DNA of 64,000 nt from Lentzea aerocolonigenes (GCF_000974445.1 NZ_BBOJ01000035.1:24501-88500); one strand, 5' to 3'; positions 7,388 through 15,763 are shown, numbered from the stretch's first letter. The notes: generated by a model from the sequence alone, not told the origin. Translations and numbers: made by a program.

Positions 7388-7546
7388 TCACGTCTGGGTG
7401 AATCGACGTCACTACGGGTGCTCGACCTGCCATTTCGTCCCCCGAGCGGGGTACATTGGTGCCCCTGGAGGGGTCCTGATCGCCAAGTGCGGGACCCCTC
7501 AGTCACGCCTAGAGGTCCCCCCACCCCAGGCCGACGAGGAGGCTGG

Positions 7547-10153
7547 ATGTCCGACCGAGCGTCGGCCCCCGTGTCGGACTCGGCCGCCTGGTCGGCCAAG
7601 TCGACCAACCGCGCGTTCAGCGCGTTCGCCGTCACCCTCCTGGTGGCCGGCGTCGTCTGCGCGGGCATGGTCGCGGCCTGGCTGCCGGAGAAGGAGACCA
7701 CCTCCCTCTTCTGGATCGGCCCCCTTCTCGTCGTCGGCTTCCTGCTGGCAGAACAGCTCGCGATCAACGTCGACGTCCGCAGCGGCGTCGCGTGGACGAT
7801 CTCCTTCACCGAGATCCCGCTGGTCCTGGGCTTGTTGGTGGCCCCGTTCGAGGTCGTGCTCGCCGCGCACGTGGTCGCGGGCGTGGGCACGTTGCTCGGC
7901 AGGCGGATCCTCGACCGCGCCGTGTACAACGCGGGCCTCATGTTCATGGAGATCTCGGTCGCTTTCGCCGCCGCCGAGGCCGTGAACCGGATGATCGGCG
8001 AGGGCGGACCGTTCTGGGCGGGTGCGTTCGTCGGCACCATCACCGTGCCGCTGCTCGCGAGCGTGCTGGGCCTCTGCGCGTTGCGGCTCATGGGCAAGTC
8101 GATGCGCGTCGGCAACAGCCTCCGTCTCGTGCTCCAGACGCTGGTCGTGGCGCTGCTGAACACCTCGGCCGGTCTCGTCGGCTTCCAGATCGTCTCCACC
8201 ACGAAGTGGGGCGGCCTGCTGATCGCCCTGGTGCTCGCGGGCATCGTGGCCACCTACCTCGCCTACTCGGGACTGCTGCGGGAACAGCGCGACCTCGAGG
8301 CGCTGAGCGAGGTCAGCCTCCGCGTCGCGAGGTCGGGACAGCACGGCACCGGCCCTCGTCAGCCCGACGACGACCTCGCCACCGGCGTCGAAGAGGACGA
8401 GTGGCAGCTCATCGCGGAACGCATCCGCGAGCAGCTCAACGCCAACCGGGTCGTGCTGCGCCTGCGCACCGACCCCCAGGAAGCCATGATCACCCTCGTC
8501 GCCGGAGAACCGCTGCCCGAGGAGATGACCGCGACGGACCCGCGGGCCGTGCGCGAGGACCCGATTCTGCAGCTGCCCGGCACGCACGTCCGCTACTACC
8601 GCGTGGCCGACGCGACCGAGGACGTCAGCGAGGCCCTGCTGCGCCGCGACGCGCAGGAGGCGCTGGTCGTCCCGTTGCGCGGCGCGACCCAGCTGCTCGG
8701 CGCGGTCGAGGCGCACGACCGGCTGTCCCGCTGGCGCGGTTTCGGCAAGGCGGACATCCAACTGCTGCGGACGCTGGCCTCGCACCTCGCGACGGCCGTG
8801 GACAACCGCCGTCTGCTGGCCCGCCTGCGCCACGACGCCTACCACGACCCGCTGACCGGCCTGCTGAACCGGCCGGGCTTCCGCGAGGCGTGCGCGGAGC
8901 CGTTGCGCGACTCGAGCCGGGGAGTGGTGCTGCGGATCGACCTCGACATCCTGTCGACGGTGTCCGACGCGCTGGGCCAGGCGTGGGGAAACCGGATGGT
9001 CGTCGCGGCCGGACGCCGGCTCCGCGACGCGCTGGGCGCCGACGTTCCGCTGGCCCGTCTGGAGGGTGGCGCGTTCGCCGCCTTCCTCGACGACTCGCGT
9101 TCGGTCGCGGCGCACGAGATCGCGGAACGCCTGCGCGCCGGGCTCTCCGTGCCGTACCCCGTCGACCGGCTCACGGTCGAGGCCTCCGCGGTCGTCGGGT
9201 ACGCGTCCAAAGCGGACTCCGAGACCGAGGACCCGGACCCCGACGCGTTGCTGCAGCGGGCGGACGTCGCCGTGCGCGCGACGTCGGAGGGCACACCGGT
9301 GAAGGCCTACGCGCCTTCGATGGGCCAGATCTTCCTGCGCCGCTTCCAGCTCGTGACGCAGTTCCGCCAGGCCGTCGAGACCGGGCAGATCTCGGTGCAC
9401 TACCAGCCGAAGGTCGCCCTGCCCTCACGCCAGGTCGTGGGCGCGGAAGCGTTGGTGCGCTGGACACATCCGGAGTTCGGCCGCGTCGATCCGGACGAGT
9501 TCGTGCCGGCCGTCGAGGCCACCGGTCTCGTGGACGTGCTGACGGACTTCGTGATGGACCGCGCGCTGGAACGCGTGCGCCGCTGGCTCGACCGCGGGCT
9601 GCGGATGTCGATCGCGGTGAACCTGTCCGTGCGGACGCTGGGCGACGAGGACTTCCCGAACCGCGTGGAAGCCGCTCTGGCGCGCCACGACGTGCCCTCG
9701 GGGCTGCTGACCTTCGAGCTCACCGAGTCGGGCGTCATGGCCGATCCCGAGCGCGCTCTGCCGGTGCTGCGGCGCCTGCACGCGATCGGTGTCGTGCTGG
9801 CGGTCGACGACTTCGGCACGGGCTACTCGTCACTCGCGTACCTGCGGCAGCTGCCCGTGGACGAGGTGAAGATCGACAAGTCGTTCGTGCTCGGGATGGG
9901 CACGGATCTCGGCGACATGGCCGTGGTGCGGTCGATCGTGGAGCTCGGGCACTCGCTCGGTCTCGTGGTCGTGGCCGAGGGCGTGGAGGACGACGCGGCT
10001 CGCGACCAGCTGGTCGGGATGGGCTGCGACGTCGCTCAGGGCTACCTGATCTCCAGGCCGCTCTCCGAAGATCGCTTCGAAGCCTGGCTGCGCGCACGAA
10101 CCGTGCAGGTCAGGGGTGCTCGCGATGAGACGGTGCTCACCTTGGTGCACTAG
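7547..10153 (+). CDS. Membrane GAF-GGDEF(degenerate)-EAL cyclic-di-GMP phosphodiesterase
   Basis: This 868-residue protein starts at ATG 7547 behind GAGGAGG. The N-terminal ~230 residues contain about seven hydrophobic segments (MASE-like sensor). A GAF-like region (~270-430), a GGDEF domain and an EAL domain follow. The GGDEF signature reads EGGAF (506-510), so cyclase activity is probably lost. The EAL domain keeps its signatures: EALVRW (634), FELTES, DDFGTGYSS (754-762), VKIDKSF and AEGVED, so c-di-GMP hydrolysis is likely. The degenerate GGDEF may bind GTP as an allosteric site. The input signal is unknown. The gene stands alone, with a ~160-base leader, and ends 74 bases before tRNA-Thr. 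Confidence 0.92.
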   Translation: MSDRASAPVSDSAAWSAKSTNRAFSAFAVTLLVAGVVCAGMVAAWLPEKETTSLFWIGPLLVVGFLLAEQLAINVDVRSGVAWTISFTEIPLVLGLLVAPFEVVLAAHVVAGVGTLLGRRILDRAVYNAGLMFMEISVAFAAAEAVNRMIGEGGPFWAGAFVGTITVPLLASVLGLCALRLMGKSMRVGNSLRLVLQTLVVALLNTSAGLVGFQIVSTTKWGGLLIALVLAGIVATYLAYSGLLREQRDLEALSEVSLRVARSGQHGTGPRQPDDDLATGVEEDEWQLIAERIREQLNANRVVLRLRTDPQEAMITLVAGEPLPEEMTATDPRAVREDPILQLPGTHVRYYRVADATEDVSEALLRRDAQEALVVPLRGATQLLGAVEAHDRLSRWRGFGKADIQLLRTLASHLATAVDNRRLLARLRHDAYHDPLTGLLNRPGFREACAEPLRDSSRGVVLRIDLDILSTVSDALGQAWGNRMVVAAGRRLRDALGADVPLARLEGGAFAAFLDDSRSVAAHEIAERLRAGLSVPYPVDRLTVEASAVVGYASKADSETEDPDPDALLQRADVAVRATSEGTPVKAYAPSMGQIFLRRFQLVTQFRQAVETGQISVHYQPKVALPSRQVVGAEALVRWTHPEFGRVDPDEFVPAVEATGLVDVLTDFVMDRALERVRRWLDRGLRMSIAVNLSVRTLGDEDFPNRVEAALARHDVPSGLLTFELTESGVMADPERALPVLRRLHAIGVVLAVDDFGTGYSSLAYLRQLPVDEVKIDKSFVLGMGTDLGDMAVVRSIVELGHSLGLVVVAEGVEDDAARDQLVGMGCDVAQGYLISRPLSEDRFEAWLRARTVQVRGARDETVLTLVH

Positions 10154-10167
10154 AGGCACCCCCGGAT

Positions 10168-10197
10168 TTCGTTCTTGGTGGACGGGTGTTGTAGAGT
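10168..10197 (+). promoter_or_regulatory. Candidate promoter for the tRNA-Thr/tRNA-Met unit
   Basis: TAGAGT (10192-10197) fits a sigma-70-type -10 box; the -35 candidate TTCGTT (10168-10173) is 18 bases upstream but weak. Position about 30 bases before tRNA-Thr is appropriate. Confidence 0.4.
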
Positions 10198-10227
10198 TCT
10201 CCTCGCTCGGCAAGAACGAAAGAGCAA

Positions 10228-10300
10228 GCCCCTTTAGCTCAGTCGGCAGAGCGTCTCCATGGTAAGGAGAAGGTCTACGGTTCGATTCCGTAAAGGGGCT
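10228..10300 (+). tRNA. tRNA-Thr (anticodon GGT)
   Basis: This is a 73-base cloverleaf: acceptor GCCCCTT pairs with AAGGGGC (10293-10299), the D-arm is TAGCTCAGTCGGCAGAGC, the anticodon loop in CTCCATGGTAAGGAG carries GGT, and the T-arm contains GGTTCGATTCC. A CCA end (10301-10303) is encoded. Confidence 0.97.
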
Positions 10301-10345
10301 CCACTACTGGCCGCAGTGCTGAGCGCTGCGGCTGTAGTTGTGTAA

Positions 10346-10418
10346 AGCGGTGTAGCTCAGTTGGTAGAGCAAGCGGCTCATAATCGCTGTGTCGCCGGTT
10401 CAAGTCCGGCCACCGCTA
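10346..10418 (+). tRNA. tRNA-Met (elongator, anticodon CAT)
   Basis: The acceptor AGCGGTG pairs with CACCGCT (10411-10417). The anticodon loop CTCATAA carries CAT, the T-arm is GCCGGTTCAAGTCCGGC and the discriminator is A. CCA is not encoded. The tRNA-Thr/tRNA-Met pair just before rpmG is a conserved actinobacterial arrangement. Confidence 0.95.
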
Positions 10419-10436
10419 CGTGAGTGGGTGGGGTGT

Positions 10437-10455
10437 GTCCGCGGAGAGCGCGGAC
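10437..10455 (+). terminator. Hairpin after tRNA-Met
   Basis: GTCCGCG (10437-10443) pairs with CGCGGAC (10449-10455) around a GAGAG loop and is followed by TTCC. It may terminate or process the tRNA transcript before rpmG. The stretch 10456-10614 holds only the rpmG leader, with a GGGGGCC-CCAAG-CCCCC motif near 10480. Confidence 0.5.
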
Positions 10456-10614
10456 CTTCCTCACTCCGCCATGATTTTGGGGGCCAAGCCCCCAAGCCCC
10501 CGGTGCGTAGGTTGACCGGGAAGTCATGCCAGGGCCGGACAAGGCCCGACCCCGCCAGGCGGTAAGCCCGTACTGGGGCCCCGGGGACCATGTGCTCTCA
10601 GGAAGGCAAGGACC

Positions 10615-10779
10615 GTGGCTGCAACCGACGTACGCCCGAAGATCACCCTCGCGTGCGAGGAGTGCAAGCACCGGAACTACATCACCAGGAAGAACCGGCG
10701 CAACGACCCGGACCGCCTGGAGATCAAGAAGTTCTGCCCGAACTGCAAGACGCACCGCGCGCACAAGGAAACCCGCTGA
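10615..10779 (+). CDS. rpmG: 50S ribosomal protein L33
   Basis: This 54-residue L33 starts at GTG 10615 with an AGGAAGG site nearby. It has the full family sequence, including two zinc-knuckle pairs (CEEC near residue 14 and CPNC near 42), so it is the zinc-binding (C+) type. It belongs to the 50S subunit near the E site. It sits between tRNA-Met and the hadA-like gene, as in other actinobacteria, where the L33 gene is the first protein gene of this region. Zinc-type and zinc-free L33 paralogues are often exchanged under zinc limitation (Zur control); the partner is not in this window. Confidence 0.95.
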   Translation: MAATDVRPKITLACEECKHRNYITRKNRRNDPDRLEIKKFCPNCKTHRAHKETR

Positions 10780-10800
10780 GCGCGTAGCGAATCTTCGCCG

Positions 10801-10828
10801 AAGCCCGTCCCGCAACTGGGGCGGGCTT
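10801..10828 (+). terminator. Terminator after rpmG
   Basis: An 11-bp stem (10801-10811 with 10818-10828, one wobble pair) is followed by CGTCGTTTCT. It separates rpmG from the hadA-like gene, 42 bases further on. Confidence 0.75.
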
Positions 10829-10870
10829 CGTCGTTTCTGCGGTGTCCTCGAAGCCCTATAGGCTGCTCAG

Positions 10871-11320
10871 GTGCCACTCGACCCCAGCTTCATCGGACGT
10901 AGTTATCCGCCGTCGCAGCCGTACGACGTGAGCCGCGAGAAGATCCGCGAGTTCGCCGACGCCATCGGCGCGACCAGCCCGGCCTACCGCGACGCCGAAG
11001 CCGCGAAGGCGTTGGGGCACAGGGACGTCATCGCCCCGCCGACGTTCGCGATCGTGGTGTCGATGAAGACCAACGAGACGGTCATGTTCGACCCCGAGCT
11101 GAAGCTCGACTACAGCCGTGTCGTGCACGGCGACCAGAGCTTCACGCACCACCGGCCCATCACCGCGGGCGACCAGCTCGTCAGCGTGGCGCACATCGAC
11201 GCCGTCACGTCCCGCATGGGCAACGACATGATCACCGTGCGGACCGAGATCAGCACGGTCGACGGCGAGCTCGTCACCACCGCCAAGTCGATGCTCGTCG
11301 TGAGGGGAGAGGACGCATGA
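10871..11320 (+). CDS. hadA: MaoC N-terminal-like dehydratase subunit, HadA-like
   Basis: This 149-residue single hot-dog-fold protein resembles HadA/UPF0336: IGRSYPP at the start, VSREKIREFADAIGATSPAYRD, then APPTFAIVV and the helix before VVHGDQSFTHHRPITAGD. In mycobacteria HadA pairs with HadB to dehydrate 3-hydroxyacyl-ACP in fatty-acid synthase II. HadA is the subunit without the catalytic hydratase motif, as here. Pseudonocardiaceae lack mycolic acids, so the acyl substrate is uncertain. The start is GTG 10871, and the stop overlaps the next gene (ATGA), so the two subunits are translationally coupled. Position between rpmG and tRNA-Trp is the same as in mycobacteria. Confidence 0.88.
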   Translation: MPLDPSFIGRSYPPSQPYDVSREKIREFADAIGATSPAYRDAEAAKALGHRDVIAPPTFAIVVSMKTNETVMFDPELKLDYSRVVHGDQSFTHHRPITAGDQLVSVAHIDAVTSRMGNDMITVRTEISTVDGELVTTAKSMLVVRGEDA

Positions 11321-11724
11321 CCGTCGAGGTTGGCACCGAGCTGCCCGGCATCTCCGTTCGCCTCAAGCGCGACGACCTGGTGCGCTACGCGGGTGCCTCG
11401 CTGGACTTCAACCCCATCCACTGGAACGAGAAGACGGCGAAGGACGTCGGCCTGCCGGACGTCATCGCGCACGGCATGCTGACCATGGCCGTGGCCTCGC
11501 GGATCGTCGCGGAGTGGATCGGCGACCCCGGTGCGATCGTCGAGTACGGCTGCCGGTTCGGCCGGCCGGTCGTGGTGCCCAACGACGACGAGGGCGCGCT
11601 GGTCGAGGTGACCGCGAAGGTCACCAAAGACTTCGAAGACGGAACTGTGAAGGTCAACATCAACGCGGCTTTTGACGGCAAGTCGGTGTTGACGGGCGCC
11701 TTCGCTCGCGTGCGCGTCGGCTGA
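11317..11724 (+). CDS. hadB: MaoC-type 3-hydroxyacyl dehydratase subunit, HadB-like
   Basis: This 135-residue hot-dog-fold hydratase/dehydratase carries the active-site motif SLDFNPIHWNEKTAKDVGLPDVIAHGM (Asp and His of the hydratase-2 motif at ~28-33), followed by FGRPVVVPND and a C-terminal strand FARVRVG. It should form the catalytic half of a heterodimer with the preceding HadA-like protein, acting on 3-hydroxyacyl thioesters. The ATG start overlaps the hadA stop by 4 bases. No hadC copy follows; a terminator and tRNA-Trp come next. Confidence 0.9.
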   Translation: MTVEVGTELPGISVRLKRDDLVRYAGASLDFNPIHWNEKTAKDVGLPDVIAHGMLTMAVASRIVAEWIGDPGAIVEYGCRFGRPVVVPNDDEGALVEVTAKVTKDFEDGTVKVNINAAFDGKSVLTGAFARVRVG

Positions 11725-11737
11725 TCATGTGATCAAG

Positions 11738-11769
11738 AACACCGCCGGGCGGTGGGGTCCGGTGGTGTT
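11738..11769 (+). terminator. Terminator after hadB
   Basis: AACACCGCC (11738-11746) pairs with GGTGGTGTT (11761-11769) with one wobble pair, followed by TGCC. It ends the hadAB transcript. Confidence 0.65.
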
Positions 11770-11893
11770 TGCCGTGCTCACGAGAGGTTCGGCGGTCGGC
11801 GGCGCCTCAGTTGCACGACCCTGATTCGTGTTCTCGGTTCCCGTGTGGGTAGGCTGTGCGACAGGCCGCTCGACAGATGCTTGGGCGGTCTGG

Positions 11894-11924
11894 TTGGAAT
11901 GGACGGGACAGCCTCCCGTACACT
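11894..11924 (+). promoter_or_regulatory. Candidate promoter for tRNA-Trp-secE-nusG
   Basis: TTGGAA (11894-11899) and TACACT (11919-11924) are separated by 19 bases and lie ~37 bases before tRNA-Trp. The spacing is slightly long, but both boxes are good. Confidence 0.5.
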
Positions 11925-11960
11925 TCCTGCGTGGCCAGGGGATCTCTCGTGAGATCCCGA

Positions 11961-12033
<73 letters not shown>

Positions 12034-12067
12034 CTGTCGAAGCGTCATGGGTGGAGTGGAGGACGGC

Positions 12068-12481
12068 ATGAGCGAGGGCCGCGAGCAGGACCAGCCGGAG
12101 GAGCGCGAAGGCGCTGTCCGGCCGTCCACTGCTGCGGCGCGGCGTGAACGTCGTGCCTCCTCTCGCCCGGCCGCCCGCAAGGACGGCAGCAGCGCTGAGT
12201 CGAAGAAGAGCGTCGTCAAGTCCGACGAGTCGGACGAGGACGCGAAGAAGGGTCGCCCGACTAAGGCCCGTGACGGACAGGAGAAGCGTCCCTCGCTGAT
12301 CGGGCGGTTCTTCCGCTACATCCGCGAGGTCATCGGCGAACTCCGCAAGGTGATCTGGCCGACGCGCAAGCAGCTCGTCACCTACACCGGCGTCGTGCTG
12401 GTGTTCGTGGTCTTCATGGTTGCGCTGGTGTGGGCTCTCGACCTCGGCTTCGGCGCGGCTGTTTTCGAGTTGTTCGGCTGA
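12068..12481 (+). CDS. secE: Preprotein translocase subunit SecE
   Basis: This 137-residue SecE starts at ATG 12068 behind a GGAGG-like site. The first ~75 residues are a charged, low-complexity extension common in actinobacterial SecE. The conserved core follows: GRFFRYIREVIGELRKVIWPTRKQL (amphipathic helix), then one transmembrane helix (~103-125), ending in AAVFELFG. SecE clamps SecY in the SecYEG channel of the cytoplasmic membrane. nusG follows 40 bases downstream in the same transcript. Confidence 0.95.
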   Translation: MSEGREQDQPEEREGAVRPSTAAARRERRASSRPAARKDGSSAESKKSVVKSDESDEDAKKGRPTKARDGQEKRPSLIGRFFRYIREVIGELRKVIWPTRKQLVTYTGVVLVFVVFMVALVWALDLGFGAAVFELFG

Positions 12482-12521
12482 GCCGGACAGCTGCCGCTGC
12501 AATCAGGAAGCGAGATCCACA

Positions 12522-13307
12522 GTGACCTCCGATAACGGCGTCGACGCCCAGGAGCTGACCGACCTCACCGACGACGAGGTGTCCGAGGACGCCGCGGTCG
12601 ACGAGACGGTCGAGTCGGAGGCCACCGAGGACGCTGCCGTCGAGGCCGACGAGGACGTCGACGTTCTCGCCATCGACGAGACCCCGATCGACGAAGAGAT
12701 CGCCGACCCCGCCGAAGAGCTGCGTCAGGCCCTGCGCCACGCGCCCGGCGACTGGTACGTCGTGCACTCGTACGCCGGTTACGAGAACAAGGTCAAGGCG
12801 AACCTCGAGACTCGTATTCACACGCTCGACATGGAGGACTACATCTTCCAGGTCGAGGTGCCGACCGAAGAGGTCACCGAGATCAAGAACGGCCAGCGCA
12901 AGCTGGTGCAGCGCAAGGTGCTGCCCGGCTACATCCTGGTCCGCATGGAGCTCACCGACGCGTCCTGGAGCGCCGTCCGCAACACGCCGGGCGTGACCGG
13001 GTTCGTCGGAGCCACCTCGAAGCCCTCGCCGCTCACCATCGACGAGGTGCTGAAGTTCCTGCTCCCGCAGGGTGAGCAGAAGCCCGCCGAGGGCAAGAAG
13101 GCCGCCTCTACCGCTGCTCCGAAGCCGACCATCGAGGTCGACTTCGAGGTCGGCGAGTCGGTCACCGTCATGGACGGACCGTTCGCCACGCTGCCCGCGA
13201 CGATCAGCGAGGTCAACGCGGACGGCCAGAAGCTGAAGGTCCTGGTGTCGATCTTCGGCCGGGAGACGCCGGTCGAGCTGTCGTTCAGCCAGGTCTCCAA
13301 GATCTGA
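12522..13307 (+). CDS. nusG: Transcription termination/antitermination factor NusG
   Basis: This 261-residue protein starts at GTG 12522 (AGGAAG site upstream). An acidic ~65-residue extension rich in Asp/Glu precedes the NGN domain (GDWYVVHSYAGYENKVKANL through LPGYILVRM and NTPGVTGFVG), and a C-terminal KOW domain (~206-261) includes VTVMDGPFATLPATI. NusG binds RNA polymerase and Rho or S10, regulating pausing and termination. The acidic N-terminus is longer than in E. coli but normal for actinobacteria. It lies between secE and rplK, as usual. Confidence 0.96.
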   Translation: MTSDNGVDAQELTDLTDDEVSEDAAVDETVESEATEDAAVEADEDVDVLAIDETPIDEEIADPAEELRQALRHAPGDWYVVHSYAGYENKVKANLETRIHTLDMEDYIFQVEVPTEEVTEIKNGQRKLVQRKVLPGYILVRMELTDASWSAVRNTPGVTGFVGATSKPSPLTIDEVLKFLLPQGEQKPAEGKKAASTAAPKPTIEVDFEVGESVTVMDGPFATLPATISEVNADGQKLKVLVSIFGRETPVELSFSQVSKI

Positions 13308-13394
13308 GCGGTTTCCCCGCGAGGGGAGACCGATCGGCCACGCTGCGGCTGGCAGGGCCGCGCGCGGACACCGCAATAACAGGAAGTACGGACA

Positions 13395-13829
13395 ATGCCA
13401 CCCAAGAAGAAGAAGCTGTCAGCGATCATCAAGCTGCAGATCAAGGCTGGTGCCGCGAACCCGGCGCCGCCCGTTGGTCCCGCGCTTGGTCAGCACGGCG
13501 TCAACATCATGGAGTTCTGCAAGGCCTACAACGCCGCGACCGAGTCGCAGCGCGGTCAGGTCGTGCCGGTTGAGATCTCCGTGTACGAAGACCGCTCGTT
13601 CGACTTCAAGCTGAAGACCCCGCCGGCCGCGCGACTCATCCTCGCCGCCGCTGGTGTTGAGAAGGGCTCCGGCGAGCCGCACCGCGTCAAGGTCGCCAAG
13701 GTGACCATGGAGCAGGTCCGCCAGATCGCCCAGACCAAGATGGTCGACCTGAACGCGAACGACATCGACCAGGCCGCGAAGATCATCGCCGGCACCGCCC
13801 GTTCCATGGGCATCACGGTCGAAGGCTGA
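13395..13829 (+). CDS. rplK: 50S ribosomal protein L11
   Basis: This 144-residue L11 starts [37 protein letters not shown], showing the conserved proline-rich N-terminal domain, and ends with the rRNA-binding C-terminal domain ([13 protein letters not shown]). It forms the GTPase-associated stalk base and is the site where thiopeptide antibiotics bind and stringent factor activation is sensed. An AGGAAG site precedes ATG 13395. The 87-base gap after nusG contains a small hairpin (CCCCGCGAGGGG) and no clear promoter. Confidence 0.98.
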
Positions 13830-13908
13830 CCAAGACCTTTCACGCAAGCGTGGGAGAGCCGAGCGCGGCTCATTCACCACGAACTGATCCACGGTAAGGA
13901 CAGAAGTT

Positions 13909-14619
13909 ATGAAGCGCAGCAAGGCCTACAAGGCCGCCGCCGAGCTGGTGGACCGGGAGCGGCTGTACTCGCCGCTGGAGGCCGCCAAGCTCGCCAAGGA
14001 AACGTCCAAGGTGAAGCTGGACTCGACCGTCGAGGTCGCGATTCGCCTCGGCGTCGACCCTCGCAAGGCCGACCAGATGGTCCGCGGCACCGTGAACCTG
14101 CCGCACGGTACGGGCAAGACCGCCCGCGTGATCGTCTTCGCAACCGGTGACAAGGCCGCCGAGGCCGAGGCCGCCGGTGCGGACGCCGTTGGCTCCGAGG
14201 ACCTGATCGAGCGCATCCAGGGTGGCTGGCTCGACTTCGACGCCGCGATCGCGACCCCCGACCAGATGGCGAAGGTCGGCCGCATCGCCCGCATCCTGGG
14301 CCCGCGTGGCCTGATGCCGAACCCCAAGACCGGCACCGTGACCCCCGAGGTCGCCAAGGCCGTCAACGACATCAAGGGCGGAAAGATCAACTTCCGCGTT
14401 GACAAGCAGGCCAACCTGCACTTCGTCATCGGCAAGGTGTCGTTCGACCCCGAGAAGCTGGTCGAGAACTACGCGGCCGCGCTGGACGAGGTGCTCCGCG
14501 CCAAGCCGTCCGCGGCCAAGGGCCGGTACGTCAAGAAGGTCACCGTCTCCACGACGATGGGCCCCGGCATCCCGGTCGACCCGAACCGCACCCGCAACAT
14601 GCTGGTGGACGAGGCCTGA
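13909..14619 (+). CDS. rplA: 50S ribosomal protein L1
   Basis: This 236-residue L1 contains the conserved core: KLDSTVEVAIRLGVDPRKADQMVRG, RGLMPNPKTGTVT and FRVDKQANLHFVIGK, ending in DPNRTRNMLVDEA. L1 lies at the E-site stalk of the 50S subunit and, in other bacteria, represses its own L11-L1 mRNA by binding a mimic of its 23S rRNA site. The 79-base rplK-rplA gap contains inverted-repeat sequence that could serve, but the site is not proven here. A strong terminator closes the operon. Confidence 0.98.
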   Translation: MKRSKAYKAAAELVDRERLYSPLEAAKLAKETSKVKLDSTVEVAIRLGVDPRKADQMVRGTVNLPHGTGKTARVIVFATGDKAAEAEAAGADAVGSEDLIERIQGGWLDFDAAIATPDQMAKVGRIARILGPRGLMPNPKTGTVTPEVAKAVNDIKGGKINFRVDKQANLHFVIGKVSFDPEKLVENYAAALDEVLRAKPSAAKGRYVKKVTVSTTMGPGIPVDPNRTRNMLVDEA

Positions 14620-14646
14620 GCCTCGCGGTTCTAGATCGCCTGAGAG

Positions 14647-14670
14647 AGGCCCCCGGTTCGCCGGGGGCCT
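14647..14670 (+). terminator. Terminator of the secE-nusG-rplKA unit
   Basis: A perfect 10-bp GC stem (14647-14656 with 14661-14670) closes a TTCG tetraloop and is followed by TTCGCTTTG. Confidence 0.9.
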
Positions 14671-14681
14671 TTCGCTTTGTG

Positions 14682-15003
14682 TCACAAGGGTTTGCGCGCT
14701 GCCAGCAGGAACACCAGCGGTGCGGCTGTGCACGGCCTCTCGATCTCGAAACCGGCCAGGCGCGCCAGACGAGCGAGCTGGCGTCCGATGGTGGCGCTGC
14801 GGACCATCGGCGACGACCAGCGAATCCCAGTCGGGTTCACCGATGCGCAGCTGGCCGCCCGGCTTGGGCGCGCGTCGGCAGCGCGTGGCCGTCACCGAGG
14901 TGGATCTCGACGTGCGGGTGGTCGTGGAACCTGGAGTTCGCGGCGGCGACGGTGTCCATGTACGCGACCTTGTCGGGGCTCGGCACCCCCAGTGCATTTG
15001 CCA
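14682..15003 (-). pseudogene. Decayed SAM-dependent methyltransferase
   Basis: Pieces of one methyltransferase appear in three reading frames on the minus strand. From 15003 down the first frame gives DKVAYMDTVAAANSRF...HVEIHLGDGHALP (SAM-binding strand and acidic loop). After a gap and frameshift a second frame gives KPGGQLRIGEPDWDSLVV (the usual post-catalytic strand). A third frame gives RLARLAGFEIERPCTAAPLVFLLAARKPL, ending at a stop near 14682. The N-terminal GxGxG region and the middle are missing. The order and spacing match actinomycete class-I methyltransferases, so this is a gene remnant, not an unrelated short gene. The function lost cannot be named. Confidence 0.7.
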
Positions 15004-15013
15004 TGCACCCGAA

Positions 15014-15715
15014 TCAACCACAGGTGCTGGGCGACCAGTCGGTGATGACCCAGCCCGAGCCGACCTTCTCCACCACGAACGACCCCAGGCGCGGACCGCC
15101 CTCGACGGTCAGGGCGCACGAGTCGATGGTGACCTTGGTCGTGGTCGGCGTCTTGAGCATGTCCGGCGGGAACATGACCTGCTGGTACTTGTCGACGCTG
15201 GTCACCTGGGTCTTCAGGGACTTCACGGCGGCAGGGCAATCGCTTGCGCCGTAGGCGTTGGCGAACTTCTGACGCGTGTCGTCGCGGAGGAAGAGCGTGC
15301 AGGCGCGGGTCGTGTCGGCGAACGAGACGTGCTTGTAGAACATGCCCACGGTGCCCTGGAGGCCGGCGGGGGCGGAGAGGCCCTGGGCCGGTCCGGTCAC
15401 GCCGCCGCTGTCCTGGGCGATGTCGCCAGGGTCGTCCACGCCGAAGAAGTGGTTGTAGGCCCACACCACGGAGATGACGACCAGGAGCAGGAAGAGCGCG
15501 CGCCAGAAGATGCGGCTGCCGAGCACGACGAGCCACCAGCGCTTGCCGCCTGACTGCTGGGGCGGCTGGGGCGCCTGGCCCGTCGCCTCCTGGTAGCGCT
15601 GGAACTCCTGGAAGCGCTGGAACTCCTGGAACTGCCGCAGCTGCTCCGGATCCATCGGCGGGGCGGGCGGCTGCGGCTGGCGGGGCGCGAGGTCCTTGCC
15701 GGGCTCGTCGGTCAC
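15014..15715 (-). CDS. Hypothetical single-pass membrane protein
   Basis: This 233-residue protein starts at GTG 15715. Residues 1-55 form a cytoplasmic Pro/Gln-rich segment with repeats of FQEFQRFQEFQRYQE. One transmembrane helix follows (~63-86, FWRALFLLLVVISVVWAY), and the rest is an extracytoplasmic domain with Cys residues in RACTLFLRDD, GASDCP, DSCALTV and the final STCG. The last part (LGSFVVEKVGSGWVITDW) resembles the small NTF2-like domains of secreted actinomycete proteins, but this is a guess. It lies convergent with rplA and divergent from rplJ. No function is known. Confidence 0.75.
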   Translation of the reverse strand: MTDEPGKDLAPRQPQPPAPPMDPEQLRQFQEFQRFQEFQRYQEATGQAPQPPQQSGGKRWWLVVLGSRIFWRALFLLLVVISVVWAYNHFFGVDDPGDIAQDSGGVTGPAQGLSAPAGLQGTVGMFYKHVSFADTTRACTLFLRDDTRQKFANAYGASDCPAAVKSLKTQVTSVDKYQQVMFPPDMLKTPTTTKVTIDSCALTVEGGPRLGSFVVEKVGSGWVITDWSPSTCG

Positions 15716-15733
15716 ACGTCACATCATGCCGAT

Positions 15734-15763
15734 TTGGATCGGCGGACACGACTCGCGTAGTCT
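15734..15763 (+). promoter_or_regulatory. Promoter of rplJL
   Basis: TTGGAT (15734-15739) and TAGTCT (15758-15763) are separated by 18 bases, a good principal-sigma-type promoter about 200 bases before rplJ. Confidence 0.6.

Noticed and set aside
10871..11724. Mycolic-acid FAS-II dehydratase HadABC
   Set aside because: Only A- and B-like subunits are present, and the inferred family makes no mycolic acids, so only a general acyl dehydratase is claimed.
13870..15021. Long minus-strand frame covering rplA and the fossil methyltransferase
   Set aside because: Most of it is antisense to rplA; only the upper part contains one of three methyltransferase fragments, so it is better described as a pseudogene.
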